A stretch of 64,000 bases of DNA from Paractinoplanes deccanensis (GTDB taxonomy: Bacteria; Actinomycetota; Actinomycetes; Mycobacteriales; Micromonosporaceae). The notes below the pieces were generated by a model. It made no database searches, was not told the DNA's origin, and saw nothing but the letters and a program-made list of their open reading frames with translations. The DNA lies in contig NZ_BOMI01000037.1 of assembly GCF_016862115.1 (NCBI RefSeq), forward strand, positions 150,889 to 214,888. The letters are read 5' to 3'. The translations under genes and the position numbers were made by a program. Below are positions 8,603 through 17,658 of this stretch, in pieces; position 1 is the stretch's first letter, and the number at the start of each line of letters is the position of its first letter.

Positions 8603-9088
8603 CTAAGCGCCTTGTTCGGCAGCCTTCAGCGCTTCACCGACCGCGGCCTCCGGTGTATCGACGTAGCGAATGCCCGGAACATGCTCGCCGTCCGCTTGAA
8701 CGACTCGCCATCCACCCAGAGTAAAAACAGGCACGTCACCGCGACGCATTGCAAGGGCGACTTCGCTCAATGTTCCCCAAGAGCCACCGATGCTGATGAC
8801 CGCGTCGGCACTCCATACGATGATCGCGTTGCGGGCCTCGCCCATATTGGTCACGATCGTCGCTGAAAGGTCAGGAGAAGCACCTTCTCTGCTGTCATTC
8901 GGGCGCACGCCGATCACCAAGCCGTTTCTTGATCTAGCACCGGCTGCCACGGCTGCCATCACCCCTACACCGCCGCCGCACACGATCACGGCACCTTGTT
9001 CCGCGAGCAATTCGCCTACGCGCCGGGCGTTAGCCTCGTCAGCTTCGGTGCAGAATCTTGGACCGCACACGGCTACCTGGATTGCCAT
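8603..9088 (-). CDS. LOG-like (SLOG/Rossmann) protein, TIGR00725-type
   Basis: A 161-residue protein with the two hallmarks of this Rossmann-like family: a glycine-rich nucleotide loop CGGGVGVMAAVAAGA and GGSWGTLSEVALAMRRG, the equivalent of the GGxGTxxE motif of LOG proteins. LOG enzymes release cytokinin bases from nucleoside monophosphates, and SLOG proteins can also bind nucleotide signals in defence and stress systems; which applies here is unknown. The ATG at 9088 follows GGAGGG by nine bases; a GTG at 9106 is the alternative. Confidence 0.75.
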   Translation of the reverse strand: MAIQVAVCGPRFCTEADEANARRVGELLAEQGAVIVCGGGVGVMAAVAAGARSRNGLVIGVRPNDSREGASPDLSATIVTNMGEARNAIIVWSADAVISIGGSWGTLSEVALAMRRGDVPVFTLGGWRVVQADGEHVPGIRYVDTPEAAVGEALKAAEQGA

Positions 9089-9118
9089 AAAGGATGCACC
9101 CTCCACAGTTTGATCGAC

Positions 9119-10531
9119 TTAGTTTGCCAATTCCGGCAGCTCACGCGTCGCGGTGTACGCGCAAAAAAGGTGAATCCGCTCTCTCAGTTCGGCAGCTAAA
9201 GCAGCATTGGAAAACTGCTGTCCGCTAAGCGTTCTGTCAATCGCAGACATCCGCTTAACCACGGGGAGCGTCCTGCTTTCAGCCGGAAGCGCGAAGACCG
9301 GTGTGAGGTGTTCCTGTGCCGCATGAAGATCGGTCAGTGCGAGGTGGGAAGCGACAAGATCAAGCTGTGCGGCAGCTACGAACTCGGGGCACTTGTCGAC
9401 GTCGGCTTGGCCAGCAAAGAGAGCGAGTGCCTGCTCTGCCTCGGCTGCCGCTTTCCGCGCGTTGCCTCGTCCGCCGAGCGCTAGGCGGACCTCGCTGGCG
9501 TAGTAGGCGGCCTTGCCTGGGGCGAATCGGAAGACGCCACCGGGGTTGTCATCGCCAGGAATGACGTGAGACCGGGCTGCCTGTGACGTACCTAGCGCCC
9601 GCTCGGCCTCGCGGTGGTCGGCTGCTGCTGCGTATGCCCGCGCCTCCTGGCTCGCTAGCCGCAGCAAACTCGTGCCCATTGTCGCGTAGCGCTGTCCTGA
9701 GTGGGCGAGATCGGCTGCTCTTCGGTAGTCGCCGTTCCAGAAGGCGACGTTTGACTGTACCCAGCGAACGTACGAGCGAAGTTGGTCGTCCTCGGCGAGG
9801 TCTGCGCAGAGCCACGCTGTGCGCGTGTGCGTGTCGGCGGCGTAGCCCTGGCCGAGATCAGCGCATGTATGCGCCAGGAGTGCACACAGCTGGCCGGCCA
9901 CCCGGTATAGGCCCGGAAGGACGGCAGGACGCTGCCTCTCGTCTAGCAGCTCGAAGACATCGGTGCGCAGCTGGGAGATGGGCCGGAACATCGTGAACGG
10001 TGGGCGTAGCAGGTAGTCACCGGCCAGCTTGCGCACGTCGGCATCAAGCTGCTCTAGGACATCTTGGTCTACGGCGCCTCGCTTCTGCCGTACGAAACGG
10101 GCAGCCTCCTCGGCGGACATCGCGATCTCCTCGCCTAACGTGCCATCGACGCTAGCGTGTTCCTCCTGGGTACGCGCTGCTTCAGACGGTACGTCGCTGG
10201 CCGGCATCGCCAGAGAGGGAGTCGGAGTCGTCACAGGTACGGCGGGTCGCTCGACGGATGTGGGCATAGCAGCGCTCCGGCCCACGGTGAACAACTGCGC
10301 GGCCGTTAGCCCCGGAAACATCGCCTCAAGGACGCGGCATGCGTCCGGGTGAGGAAGGCTCTTCACCTGCCCAGCAAGCCAGCGCGCCAACTGCGAACGG
10401 CTGGGAGCTGAACCCACTAGGTCCCGATCAAGATCGCCAGCGATGCGGTCCCACTCCTTGCAAAAGGTCGACCACTTTTGCCAGTGCCGCTCACGTAGCA
10501 GCGCCTTGAGGAGTGTCGGTTGATTGCTCAC
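9119..10531 (-). CDS. XRE-type regulator with helical repeat domain
   Basis: A 470-residue protein. The N-terminal 75 residues (SNQPTLLKALLRERHWQ, then SRSQLARWLAGQVKSLPHPD) look like a helix-turn-helix domain. A Pro/Thr-rich linker (about residues 85-135) leads into a long helical-repeat domain, for example GLYRVAGQLCALLAHTCADL and AALAAELRERIHLF. This layout is common in actinomycete regulators. The start is a GTG at 10531 after GAAAGGCGG. A palindrome 56 bases upstream may be its operator. The gene lies 31 bases downstream of the LOG-like gene's start on the same strand, so it precedes that gene in transcription and they may share a transcript. Confidence 0.75.
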   Translation of the reverse strand: MSNQPTLLKALLRERHWQKWSTFCKEWDRIAGDLDRDLVGSAPSRSQLARWLAGQVKSLPHPDACRVLEAMFPGLTAAQLFTVGRSAAMPTSVERPAVPVTTPTPSLAMPASDVPSEAARTQEEHASVDGTLGEEIAMSAEEAARFVRQKRGAVDQDVLEQLDADVRKLAGDYLLRPPFTMFRPISQLRTDVFELLDERQRPAVLPGLYRVAGQLCALLAHTCADLGQGYAADTHTRTAWLCADLAEDDQLRSYVRWVQSNVAFWNGDYRRAADLAHSGQRYATMGTSLLRLASQEARAYAAAADHREAERALGTSQAARSHVIPGDDNPGGVFRFAPGKAAYYASEVRLALGGRGNARKAAAEAEQALALFAGQADVDKCPEFVAAAQLDLVASHLALTDLHAAQEHLTPVFALPAESRTLPVVKRMSAIDRTLSGQQFSNAALAAELRERIHLFCAYTATRELPELAN

Positions 10532-10586
10532 GGTGGCCGCCTTTCGGCTCACGCACGCTGTCGATGCCCACAGGGTAACGGCAATG

Positions 10587-10604
10587 TTGGCGCTCGCTAA
10601 CACT
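10587..10604. promoter_or_regulatory. Imperfect palindrome, candidate operator
   Basis: TGTTGGCG-CT-CGCTAACA, two 8-base arms with one mismatch around a 2-base centre, placed 56 bases upstream of the XRE regulator start at 10531. The spacing suits an autoregulatory site; binding is not shown. Confidence 0.4.
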
Positions 10605-10886
10605 CGCCGGTTCCGGCGACACCAGACGACATAGGAATGCGACAACCGCGCGACACGGATGCGGTGTCCGCGACTCTCGCACGGTCGAGACGCGACCGTG
10701 CGGCGATCCATTCTGTGATCGCGGGCTACAAGGCGATCAGCTGAGCGCCAAAGCGAAGTGGGTGTGGACTCGCTGTCACGTTACTGCACATGACGGCGTG
10801 CAGGTTGTAGATCATGCGCCTCCAGGCCCCGGATCACATCCTCCGCATTTTTTGATGTTGGCGGCAATCCGAGGGGTGGATGCATC

Positions 10887-11492
10887 GTGGCCAGGCCGGA
10901 TGACACGAAGATCAAGCCGAACGATCTGTTGAGGGTGGCGCGGCTGCGGGTTCTGTCGCCGGCGGGGTCGGGCCGGCCGTTGTCGCGGGCGGAGTTGGCG
11001 GAGTTGGTCAGCGCGTGGGTGTATGAGCAGACGGGCCTGATCGATCCCTTCGACGCCAGCGACGTGGCCAAGCTTGAGCGCGGGGAAGTCCGGTGGCCGC
11101 GTAAAGTCCGCCGTCGGGCGCTGCGTCACGTGCTCGGTGCGTCCAACGATGCGCGGATCGGCTTGTTGTCGCCCTATGTGAATCGGAGCAGCGATGAGGC
11201 GTTCATGGCCAAGCATGGCCTGACGCCGCCGGATCCGGGATCTCGTGAGCTGGTGTCCGTACCCGCCACGGTGGTCACCACCAAGTCTGTTCCGACCGGG
11301 CAGGGGCCAGTGGGGAGTCCGACGGTGTCGTGCACGGTGGAGGGCACCGAGTCCGGTGGTGTGCGGATCGTGGTGAACCTGGAACCGGGGGTGCCGGGTG
11401 CTGAGCCCGCGGTGGTGGTGACCTCCGGGCCTGTGGCCGAAGTCCGCAGTCTTCCCGGTGTTCAGCCCGCGCGGCGGGAGTTGTCGGCATGA
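10887..11492 (+). CDS. HTH regulator-like protein at the head of the lanthipeptide region
   Basis: A 201-residue protein. Residues 10-85 resemble a helix-turn-helix module (PNDLLRVARLRVLSPAGSG, then SRAELAELVSAWVYE and DVAKLERGEVRWP). The last 60 residues end in a beta-rich tail containing GGVRIVVNLEPG, which reappears in modified form (GGVRIVIETGPP) in the next gene, so the two look like partial paralogues. Its stop overlaps the next ATG by four bases. It may control the lanthipeptide genes, by position only. Confidence 0.65.
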   Translation: MARPDDTKIKPNDLLRVARLRVLSPAGSGRPLSRAELAELVSAWVYEQTGLIDPFDASDVAKLERGEVRWPRKVRRRALRHVLGASNDARIGLLSPYVNRSSDEAFMAKHGLTPPDPGSRELVSVPATVVTTKSVPTGQGPVGSPTVSCTVEGTESGGVRIVVNLEPGVPGAEPAVVVTSGPVAEVRSLPGVQPARRELSA

Positions 11493-12430
11493 GCGCCCTC
11501 GATCCGGGGTCAGCAACCGCGTTCTTCGCCGCTGACGCGAGTCCGAGGGGCGGTGAGGTCGTGACGAAGAGCGACGTCGTACCCAACGAGCTGTTCTGGG
11601 ATGCGCGAATGAGGGCTGGCCTGTCGCGTCCGGCGGTGGCGGATCTGGCTAATCAGCAGTCGGTGATGGCGACGTGTGAGCACGAGCCGCTGACGGAGAA
11701 CTACATCGGCCGCATCGAGCAAGGCCGTATCGGCGGGGGCATGTGCCCGGAGCGCCGGTCCGCGCTGTGCCGCACTCTGGGCGTAGATGATCCCGCGAGC
11801 ATCGGCCTAATCAGCGAGCGCAGGCGTCCTACGCGTTCGGCCGCGTGTCGTCCTCGGGCTGGCGAACCTGGGGCGGTGCCGGACGGTGAGCAGGTGCGTG
11901 AGGCCTTCCGGGTCCTCGGTGTGCGGCTGGCGGCAGCGCGTAAGGCTGAAGAGCTGACGCAGCAAAAGTTGGCCGCGAAGATCCCGTACTCCCGCAGCAC
12001 CGTAGCCAATGTGGAGATGGGCCGGCATGAAATCGCCCGTGCTTTCTGGGAGCACGTGGATCCCGTTGTCCGCGCTCGCGGCGTGCTCCTGGCCGCCTAC
12101 GACGAAGCGTCCGCCCTGTCGCGCCAGGTGCGCGCGCTCGAAGAACTCCGGCGTGGCGGGGCCGACAGCCCTCAGGATGCCGCCGGGTTGCCCGAGAGGG
12201 GTGCGTCGTCCGCTGGTCATCCTGCGACGTCCGGGCCTGTCGCGGCGGTGGCGGGGGCGGTGACGTTGACCGTGACTCCGACGGCGGCCGGTGGGGTGCG
12301 GATCGTGATCGAGACGGGGCCGCCGGATGATCCCGGCGCGGATGTCGGGTCGGATGGCGAGGGTGCGCGGGTTCTGCCGCTGGTGGCTCCAGCGCGACGC
12401 GGTGCCCGGCGTGGTCGGCGGCTGGCGTGA
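11489..12430 (+). CDS. Regulator with two HTH-like segments
   Basis: A 313-residue protein, ATGA-overlapped with the gene before it. A first helix-turn-helix-like part (about residues 34-95: NELFWDARMRAGLSRPAVAD, then NYIGRIEQGRI) is followed by a clearer second XRE-type one (about 135-200: RLAAARKAEELTQQKLAAKI and YSRSTVANVEMGRHEIAR). The end carries the GGVRIVI tail shared with its neighbour and a basic Arg-rich terminus. Two DNA-binding modules in tandem suggest recognition of a two-part operator. The target is unknown; the cluster downstream is the obvious candidate. Confidence 0.7.
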   Translation: MSALDPGSATAFFAADASPRGGEVVTKSDVVPNELFWDARMRAGLSRPAVADLANQQSVMATCEHEPLTENYIGRIEQGRIGGGMCPERRSALCRTLGVDDPASIGLISERRRPTRSAACRPRAGEPGAVPDGEQVREAFRVLGVRLAAARKAEELTQQKLAAKIPYSRSTVANVEMGRHEIARAFWEHVDPVVRARGVLLAAYDEASALSRQVRALEELRRGGADSPQDAAGLPERGASSAGHPATSGPVAAVAGAVTLTVTPTAAGGVRIVIETGPPDDPGADVGSDGEGARVLPLVAPARRGARRGRRLA

Positions 12431-12529
12431 ACGGCTCGTTGTGGGAACTGCGGGTCAAAACCCTGCGGTCGGCGCGGGGCGCCCGGATTCCATAGCGCTA
12501 GGTCCGAACCTATGGGGAGGCGAGTGGTG

Positions 12530-12931
12530 ATGGTGCAAGCGTTCGGGACGCGGTTGGCGGTGCGGCCGGTGCCGCTGGCGGTGGAGTTGTCGGCGATCCA
12601 GTACGACGCGGAGCGGCGCGCGCTCGCGTGCGCGTGGCACATCGTATGCGGCGCTGGCGTGACCGACCCGAAGCTCGTCGTGAGCTGCCTGGTCCGGCTC
12701 GGGACGGCCGACCTCCCCTGTGGGTGTCGGCCCACGGCCATCGCCGCAAGCAGGCGGACACGAGGGCGGGACACGGCCGTGCTCGGCGAGCGGCTCACCC
12801 TCGACCAGGCGCTCGCCGAGCGTGTCACTCATCGGCGCTATGCCCCGGCCCCCCGATGCTCAGGATGCCGGGACGGTCATGAACTCCGTTGTTCACAACA
12901 TGCATGTAATGAAGGGAACCACTGTGACTGA
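12530..12931 (+). CDS. Small cysteine-rich hypothetical protein
   Basis: A 133-residue frame whose ATG follows GGGAGG by nine bases. The first 80 residues are mixed alpha/beta (LAVELSAIQYDAERRALACA); the C-terminal part is rich in Cys, Arg and His, including CSGCRDGHELRCSQHAC, possibly a metal-binding knuckle. Its stop overlaps the GTG start of the methyltransferase by eight bases, so it appears to be the gene before it in the operon. No family recognised. Confidence 0.45.
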   Translation: MVQAFGTRLAVRPVPLAVELSAIQYDAERRALACAWHIVCGAGVTDPKLVVSCLVRLGTADLPCGCRPTAIAASRRTRGRDTAVLGERLTLDQALAERVTHRRYAPAPRCSGCRDGHELRCSQHACNEGNHCD

Positions 12932-14207
12932 CCCACCCGCCGAATCGCAGCGGACCGCCAGGCCCGACGGACAACCCCGCGAGGACGGCGTCAAGGACGT
13001 CGATCGCGCGGCCGAGCTACGCGCCGACCTGGTGGAAAAGCTTCGCGCTGAAGGGAAGATCGTCAGCCCCGCGGTGGAGGCGGCCTTCCGGGCGGTGGCC
13101 CGCGAGCGCTTCCTTCCCTCCGATGTGCCGCTCGAGACGGCCTACGCCTACGACGACGCGGTGGTCACCAAGCGCGACGAGCACGGGGTGGCGTTGTCCT
13201 CGGTGTCCGCGGCCTACATTCAGGCGCGGATGCTCGAACAAGCCGAACTCCGACCACGCGCGACGGTCCTGGAAATCGGCTCCGGCGGGCTGAACGCCGC
13301 GCTCATTGCGGAGATCGTCGGGCCGCAGGGCCGGGTGGTCAGCGTGGACATCGACCCGGAGGTCACCGACCGGGCGGCGAAGCTGTTGGACGAGGCGGGC
13401 TACGGCAGCCGCGTGCGAGTCCTGGTCGCCGACGCCGAGCACGGCGTGCCGAACGAGGGCCGGATCGACGCGATCATCGTGACGGTCGGCGCCTGGGACA
13501 TCCCACCAGCCCTGCTGGCTCAGCTCGCCGACGAGGGAACTCTCGTGCTGCCGTTGATCATGAATGGCGTCACCCGCACGATCGGCTTCCGCCGCGAAGG
13601 TGACCATTTGGTCAGCACGTCGGTCGAGGTGGCCGGCTTCGTGCCGATGCAGGGCGCCGGCCGTCACCCGGAGCGGGTCTTCGTGCTGACCGACCCGAAC
13701 GGCAAGCAGGTGAAGCTCCGATTCGACTCCGGTGTCCCGGCCGACATGAGCCCGCTCGACGCGGTGCTCGCCACCGAACGGACGGAAGCGTGGTCGGGCG
13801 TGACGATCCCGCACCGGACGTCCTTCGCCGACCTGTACCTATGGTTCGCCTGGCACCTGCCCGGGTTCTGCCTGCTGACCGTGGACGACGGCACCGAGCT
13901 AGCCAACGAGCGCGGCACCTGGTTCCCGTTCGGCGCCGTACGCGGCGGCGGGTTCGCATACCTGGCGATCCGACCCGCGATGGAGGGTGCCGGGGTGGAG
14001 TTCGGGGCTCGCGCCTACGGCCACGACCGGGAACTCGCCGCCATGGCGCTGGTAAAGCAGATTCGGGCATGGGACCGCGACGGCCGGCACGCCGAGCCGG
14101 TGTTCGGCTACTGGCCCGCAGGCACCGACGTAACCCGGATTCCCGCCGACGCCGCCGTCATGGACAAGACGCACGGCGTCGTCACGATCTCCTGGCCGGC
14201 CCCGTGA
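12924..14207 (+). CDS. FxLD-system methyltransferase (protein-isoaspartate O-methyltransferase-like)
   Basis: A 427-residue PCMT-like enzyme. The N-terminal 190 residues carry the SAM-binding motif VLEIGSGGLNAAL and the acidic loop VVSVDIDPEV; the C-terminal half (from about residue 250) is the extension found in methyltransferases beside FxLD lanthipeptide precursors. Known relatives such as OlvSA methylate an aspartate in the lanthipeptide, which collapses to succinimide and isoaspartate. The adjacent precursor has an Asp-Gly in its core, the favoured sequence for that chemistry. The start is GTG with AAGGGA six bases upstream. Confidence 0.85.
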   Translation: MTDPPAESQRTARPDGQPREDGVKDVDRAAELRADLVEKLRAEGKIVSPAVEAAFRAVARERFLPSDVPLETAYAYDDAVVTKRDEHGVALSSVSAAYIQARMLEQAELRPRATVLEIGSGGLNAALIAEIVGPQGRVVSVDIDPEVTDRAAKLLDEAGYGSRVRVLVADAEHGVPNEGRIDAIIVTVGAWDIPPALLAQLADEGTLVLPLIMNGVTRTIGFRREGDHLVSTSVEVAGFVPMQGAGRHPERVFVLTDPNGKQVKLRFDSGVPADMSPLDAVLATERTEAWSGVTIPHRTSFADLYLWFAWHLPGFCLLTVDDGTELANERGTWFPFGAVRGGGFAYLAIRPAMEGAGVEFGARAYGHDRELAAMALVKQIRAWDRDGRHAEPVFGYWPAGTDVTRIPADAAVMDKTHGVVTISWPAP

Positions 14208-14282
14208 GTGAGCAGCGCGCGGCTCGCCCGCACCGGCCAGGTGGCCAACAAACCCTCCGCACCCCGTAAGGAGATGATGTCG

Positions 14283-14480
14283 ATGGCTCCGCCGACTGCG
14301 GTCCTCGACGCACCCACCGCCCCCGAGGCCGAGGCCGTCACCGACGACGACTTCGAGCTCGACATGCGCGTGGTCGAGGCCACGACGCCGCTGGAGGTGT
14401 TCATGTGCAACACCAACGACGGCTGCGGTTCGACGTGTAGCACGAGCGCCTGCTCCACGTCCTCGTACGACCCGCGCTGA
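14283..14480 (+). CDS. FxLD-family lanthipeptide precursor peptide
   Basis: A 65-residue peptide. The leader contains DDDFELDMRVVE, whose FELD is the FxLD signature recognised by the biosynthetic enzymes. The putative core begins near CNTNDGCGST and holds four Cys and ten Ser/Thr, enough for several lanthionine rings, plus an Asp-Gly step. The ATG at 14283 is nine bases after AAGGAG; ATGs at 14274 and 14277 are also in frame but too close to it. The gene lies 75 bases after the methyltransferase stop and is followed by a strong hairpin before lanB. The leader cleavage site cannot be fixed from sequence. Confidence 0.88.
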   Translation: MAPPTAVLDAPTAPEAEAVTDDDFELDMRVVEATTPLEVFMCNTNDGCGSTCSTSACSTSSYDPR

Positions 14481-14504
14481 CCGCGCAACACATCCCCTCT
14501 GACG

Positions 14505-14542
14505 CCGTCGGAGCCCGCGCCGCCTCGCGGGCTCCGACGGCT
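14505..14542 (+). terminator. 16-bp hairpin between precursor and dehydratase genes
   Basis: A perfect 16-bp inverted repeat, GCCGTCGGAGCCCGCG and its complement, with a 6-base loop, 25 bases after the precursor stop. There is no T-run after it. In this position such a hairpin usually acts as a partial terminator or 3' stabiliser, giving more precursor than enzyme transcript. Confidence 0.8.
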
Positions 14543-14571
14543 TCACCCCTTGGCTCGCTTGGAGGAGCGGC

Positions 14572-17500
14572 ATGCCGACCGTTGTCCACCCCTACCGGCC
14601 GGTCGGCCCCGTGCTGGTCCGCGCCAGCACCACCCCCGGCGCCGCCGACAGCGCGCCACCGTCCGGCTCGGCCGCATCCGACGAACTCGCCTGGCTGGCC
14701 ACCCAGTGGTCCCAACCCGAGCTGCGCGACGCGGTCACCCTGGCCAGTCCCGACCTCGCCGCACGCGTCCACCAACTGCTCACCGACGGTGACCCGCCCA
14801 CCCGAGCGGTCCACCGCGTCGTCACGGCGACCGCCTCCTACCTGGCCCGCTGGCAGCGGCGAGCCACCCCGTTCGGGTTGTTCGCCGGTGTCACCGCCGT
14901 CACGATCGGCCCCACCGTCGCGCGGATCGGAGAACGGCACACCGCCGTGGCTCGGGCCGACGCCGACTGGCTCACCCGGATCGTTGACCGGCTGGAACAG
15001 GACCACGGCCTACGCCGCACGCTCATGGTGGTCGCCAACAGCGGCGGCCACGTCCGCGATGGCCGGTTCATCGTCGCCGCCCGCCCGGCACCCGGCCAGC
15101 GCTCGCCCGGCCCGCTGCGGGAAATCTCCACGCGCTGCACCCAGCCGGTGCGGCTAGCGCTCGCCCACGCGGCCACACCGGTGCGGTTCGACCACCTTGC
15201 AGCGCAGCTCGCCGGGCAGCTTCCGCAGACCGAGCTGCGCACCATCGAGGCGCTCTTGCACGGCCTGATCGACGGCCAGGTCCTGATCACGAACCTGCGC
15301 CCGTCGATGACCGCCGTGGACCCCCTCGCCCACGTGCTCGCCGCGCTTGGGGAGGCCGACACCCAGAATCTGGCCGAGATTCCCGCGCTGATCGACCGAC
15401 TCGACGACATCCACGCAGAACTGCGCCGCCACAACAAGCAGGCCGATCCTCGGAGGCAAACGGCGTTGCGCGCGGTGGCCACCGAGATGATGGCCGCGAT
15501 CGTGCCGGCAGCGGCCGAGCCGCCGTTGGCCGTGGACGTCCGGCTCGACGCGACCGTCAGCTTGCCGCAGCGAGTTCTCGATGAAGCCGCGTGCGCGGCC
15601 GGGGTGCTGCTGCGGGTCACCACCCAACCGTTCGGGTCACACGCCTGGCTGGACTACCACGCCCGCTTCCGCGCCCGGTACGGTTCCGGCGCGGTCGTGC
15701 CGGTCCGCGACCTCCTCGCGGACTCCGGCCTCGGCTATCCGCCCGGATACCTGGGCGAACCACGGGCACGACCGGCGTGGCGCACGCTCACCGAACGCGA
15801 CGCCTACGTGCTGGCGCTCGTGCAGCGGGCGATGCTCGACGGCGCCGACGAGATCCGCCTCACCGACGCCGACATCGAGGCCCTCACCGTGGGCGACCCC
15901 GCCGCTGCCGTGCCCCCGGCGCGGCTGGAACTCGGCGTCTCCGTGCACGCCGTCTCCACCGAGGCGATCGACCGCGGACAGTTCGAGCTGCGGATCACCG
16001 CAGCGCCCCGCACGCACACCAGCATGGTCGGACGGTTCGCCCACCTGTTGACCGCCGCCGACCGTGACCGGCTGGCCCGCACCTATCCGCCGGGCCACGG
16101 GCGGGGTCTGGTCGTGGCGCAACTGTCGTTTCCGCCCCGCCGGGTGCACAACGAGAACGTCGTGCGCGTGGCCCGGCGAACCGCCCGCGTGGTGTCGGTC
16201 GGCGAACACCCGAACGGCGACGTGATCCGCATCGACCACCTCGCCGTCACCGCCGACGATGACCAGCTCTACCTCATCCACGCGCCGACCGGCCGGCGCG
16301 TCGTCGCGTACCTGCCACACGCCCTCGCGGCCGTGCAGATGCCGCCGCTGGCCCGGTTCCTCGCCGAGGTCGGCGACGCCCGCACCGCCGTCTTCGGTCC
16401 GCTCGACCTCGGCGCCGCTGCCCGCACCCTGCCGTATGCGCCCCGCATCCGCTATCGGCAGACCGTGCTCGCCCCCGCCCGCTGGTGGCTGACCACCGCC
16501 GACCTCACCGCACCGCACCCCGACGGCGACAGCGAGACCTGGGACAAGGCCCTCGACCGGTGGCGACGGCACTGGCGTGTCCCAAGCAGGGTGATCGCAT
16601 GCCACGACGAACTGCGCCTCCCGGTCAACCTCGACGAGCCAAACGACCGGCGGCAACTGAACACCCGACTCAGCCGCGCCAGCCGGCTCGAACTCCGCGA
16701 GGACGCGCCCACCGACGGCGACGGCTGGCTCGACCGCCCGGCCGAGCTCGTCATCCCCATGACCCTCACCACGCCGCAAGCCCGGCCGGTGCCGGTCACC
16801 GCCCCGCCAGGCCGCACCTATCGGCCCGGCGCGTCCGCCGTCGTCCACGCCCGGCTCATCGGCAATCCCGCCCGCTTCGACGACCTCCTCACCAGCCACC
16901 TACCCACATTCGCCGACGGCCTGACCGACCACGGCCTCCTGCGCTGGTGGGTCAGCCGGCACCGGGACATGATCCGCCTGGACGCCGACCAGTACCTGTC
17001 CGTCTGCTTCCGCCTGAAGTCACCCACCGGGTACGCGGCCGTCGCCGCCCGCCTCGGACAGCTCGCCGACGACCTGCACGCCAGAGGGCTGCCAAACGAT
17101 CTCGTCTTCGCGGAATATCACGAGCAGCCCGGCCGGTACGGCGACGTGCCAGCTCTGGCCGAGTGCGCCTTCGCCGCCGACACCACCGCGGCGATCGCCC
17201 AGCTCCGCCTGGTCCAGCAGACCGGCATCTCCGGTCAGGCGCTCGCCGCCGTGTCCCTGGCCGAAGTCGCAGCCGGATTCGCGCCCGACCCGGTAACCGG
17301 CTACGAGACGCTGCTGGAGCAGCTCAAACGGCACACCGACCCGGTCGACCGCGCACTGAGCGACGTGGCCCGCAACCTCACTGACCCGGTCGGCCTGTTT
17401 CCCCGGCTGCGCGCACTCGCTGGCGGTGAAGCCGTTCTCGCCGCGTGGGACGCCAGACAACAGGCACTGCGCGCCTACTACAGCGCGCTCGACGACGAAC

Positions 17501-17658
17501 GTGCCTCAGCCCGCGTACTCCGGACGCTCCTGCGCGAGCACCACCACCGAGCCGTCGGGGTCGATCCCGACTTCGAGCGCCAGACCAACCACCTCGCTCG
17601 CGCCGTCGCAATGCGATGCCTCCACATCGGCAGCCTCAACCTCAGAACCGTCCAATGA
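14572..17658 (+). CDS. lanB: Lantibiotic dehydratase LanB (full length, class I)
   Basis: A 1028-residue dehydratase, the usual size for full-length class I LanB. The N-terminal glutamylation domain includes WQRRATPFGLFAGVTAV, a hallmark. The C-terminal elimination (SpaB_C) domain, from about residue 790, holds YLSVCFRLKS, PGRYGDVPALAECAFAAD and the terminal NHLARAVAMRCLHIGSLN. LanB uses glutamyl-tRNA to glutamylate Ser/Thr of the precursor and then eliminates glutamate to leave dehydroalanine or dehydrobutyrine. GGAGGAG precedes the ATG. Its stop overlaps the LanC ATG. Confidence 0.93.
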   Translation: MPTVVHPYRPVGPVLVRASTTPGAADSAPPSGSAASDELAWLATQWSQPELRDAVTLASPDLAARVHQLLTDGDPPTRAVHRVVTATASYLARWQRRATPFGLFAGVTAVTIGPTVARIGERHTAVARADADWLTRIVDRLEQDHGLRRTLMVVANSGGHVRDGRFIVAARPAPGQRSPGPLREISTRCTQPVRLALAHAATPVRFDHLAAQLAGQLPQTELRTIEALLHGLIDGQVLITNLRPSMTAVDPLAHVLAALGEADTQNLAEIPALIDRLDDIHAELRRHNKQADPRRQTALRAVATEMMAAIVPAAAEPPLAVDVRLDATVSLPQRVLDEAACAAGVLLRVTTQPFGSHAWLDYHARFRARYGSGAVVPVRDLLADSGLGYPPGYLGEPRARPAWRTLTERDAYVLALVQRAMLDGADEIRLTDADIEALTVGDPAAAVPPARLELGVSVHAVSTEAIDRGQFELRITAAPRTHTSMVGRFAHLLTAADRDRLARTYPPGHGRGLVVAQLSFPPRRVHNENVVRVARRTARVVSVGEHPNGDVIRIDHLAVTADDDQLYLIHAPTGRRVVAYLPHALAAVQMPPLARFLAEVGDARTAVFGPLDLGAAARTLPYAPRIRYRQTVLAPARWWLTTADLTAPHPDGDSETWDKALDRWRRHWRVPSRVIACHDELRLPVNLDEPNDRRQLNTRLSRASRLELREDAPTDGDGWLDRPAELVIPMTLTTPQARPVPVTAPPGRTYRPGASAVVHARLIGNPARFDDLLTSHLPTFADGLTDHGLLRWWVSRHRDMIRLDADQYLSVCFRLKSPTGYAAVAARLGQLADDLHARGLPNDLVFAEYHEQPGRYGDVPALAECAFAADTTAAIAQLRLVQQTGISGQALAAVSLAEVAAGFAPDPVTGYETLLEQLKRHTDPVDRALSDVARNLTDPVGLFPRLRALAGGEAVLAAWDARQQALRAYYSALDDERASARVLRTLLREHHHRAVGVDPDFERQTNHLARAVAMRCLHIGSLNLRTVQ

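Noticed and set aside
12455..12832. Minus-strand frame opposite the small cysteine-rich gene
   Set aside because: No ribosome binding site and against the direction of the operon; the plus frame has a good start and overlaps the next gene.
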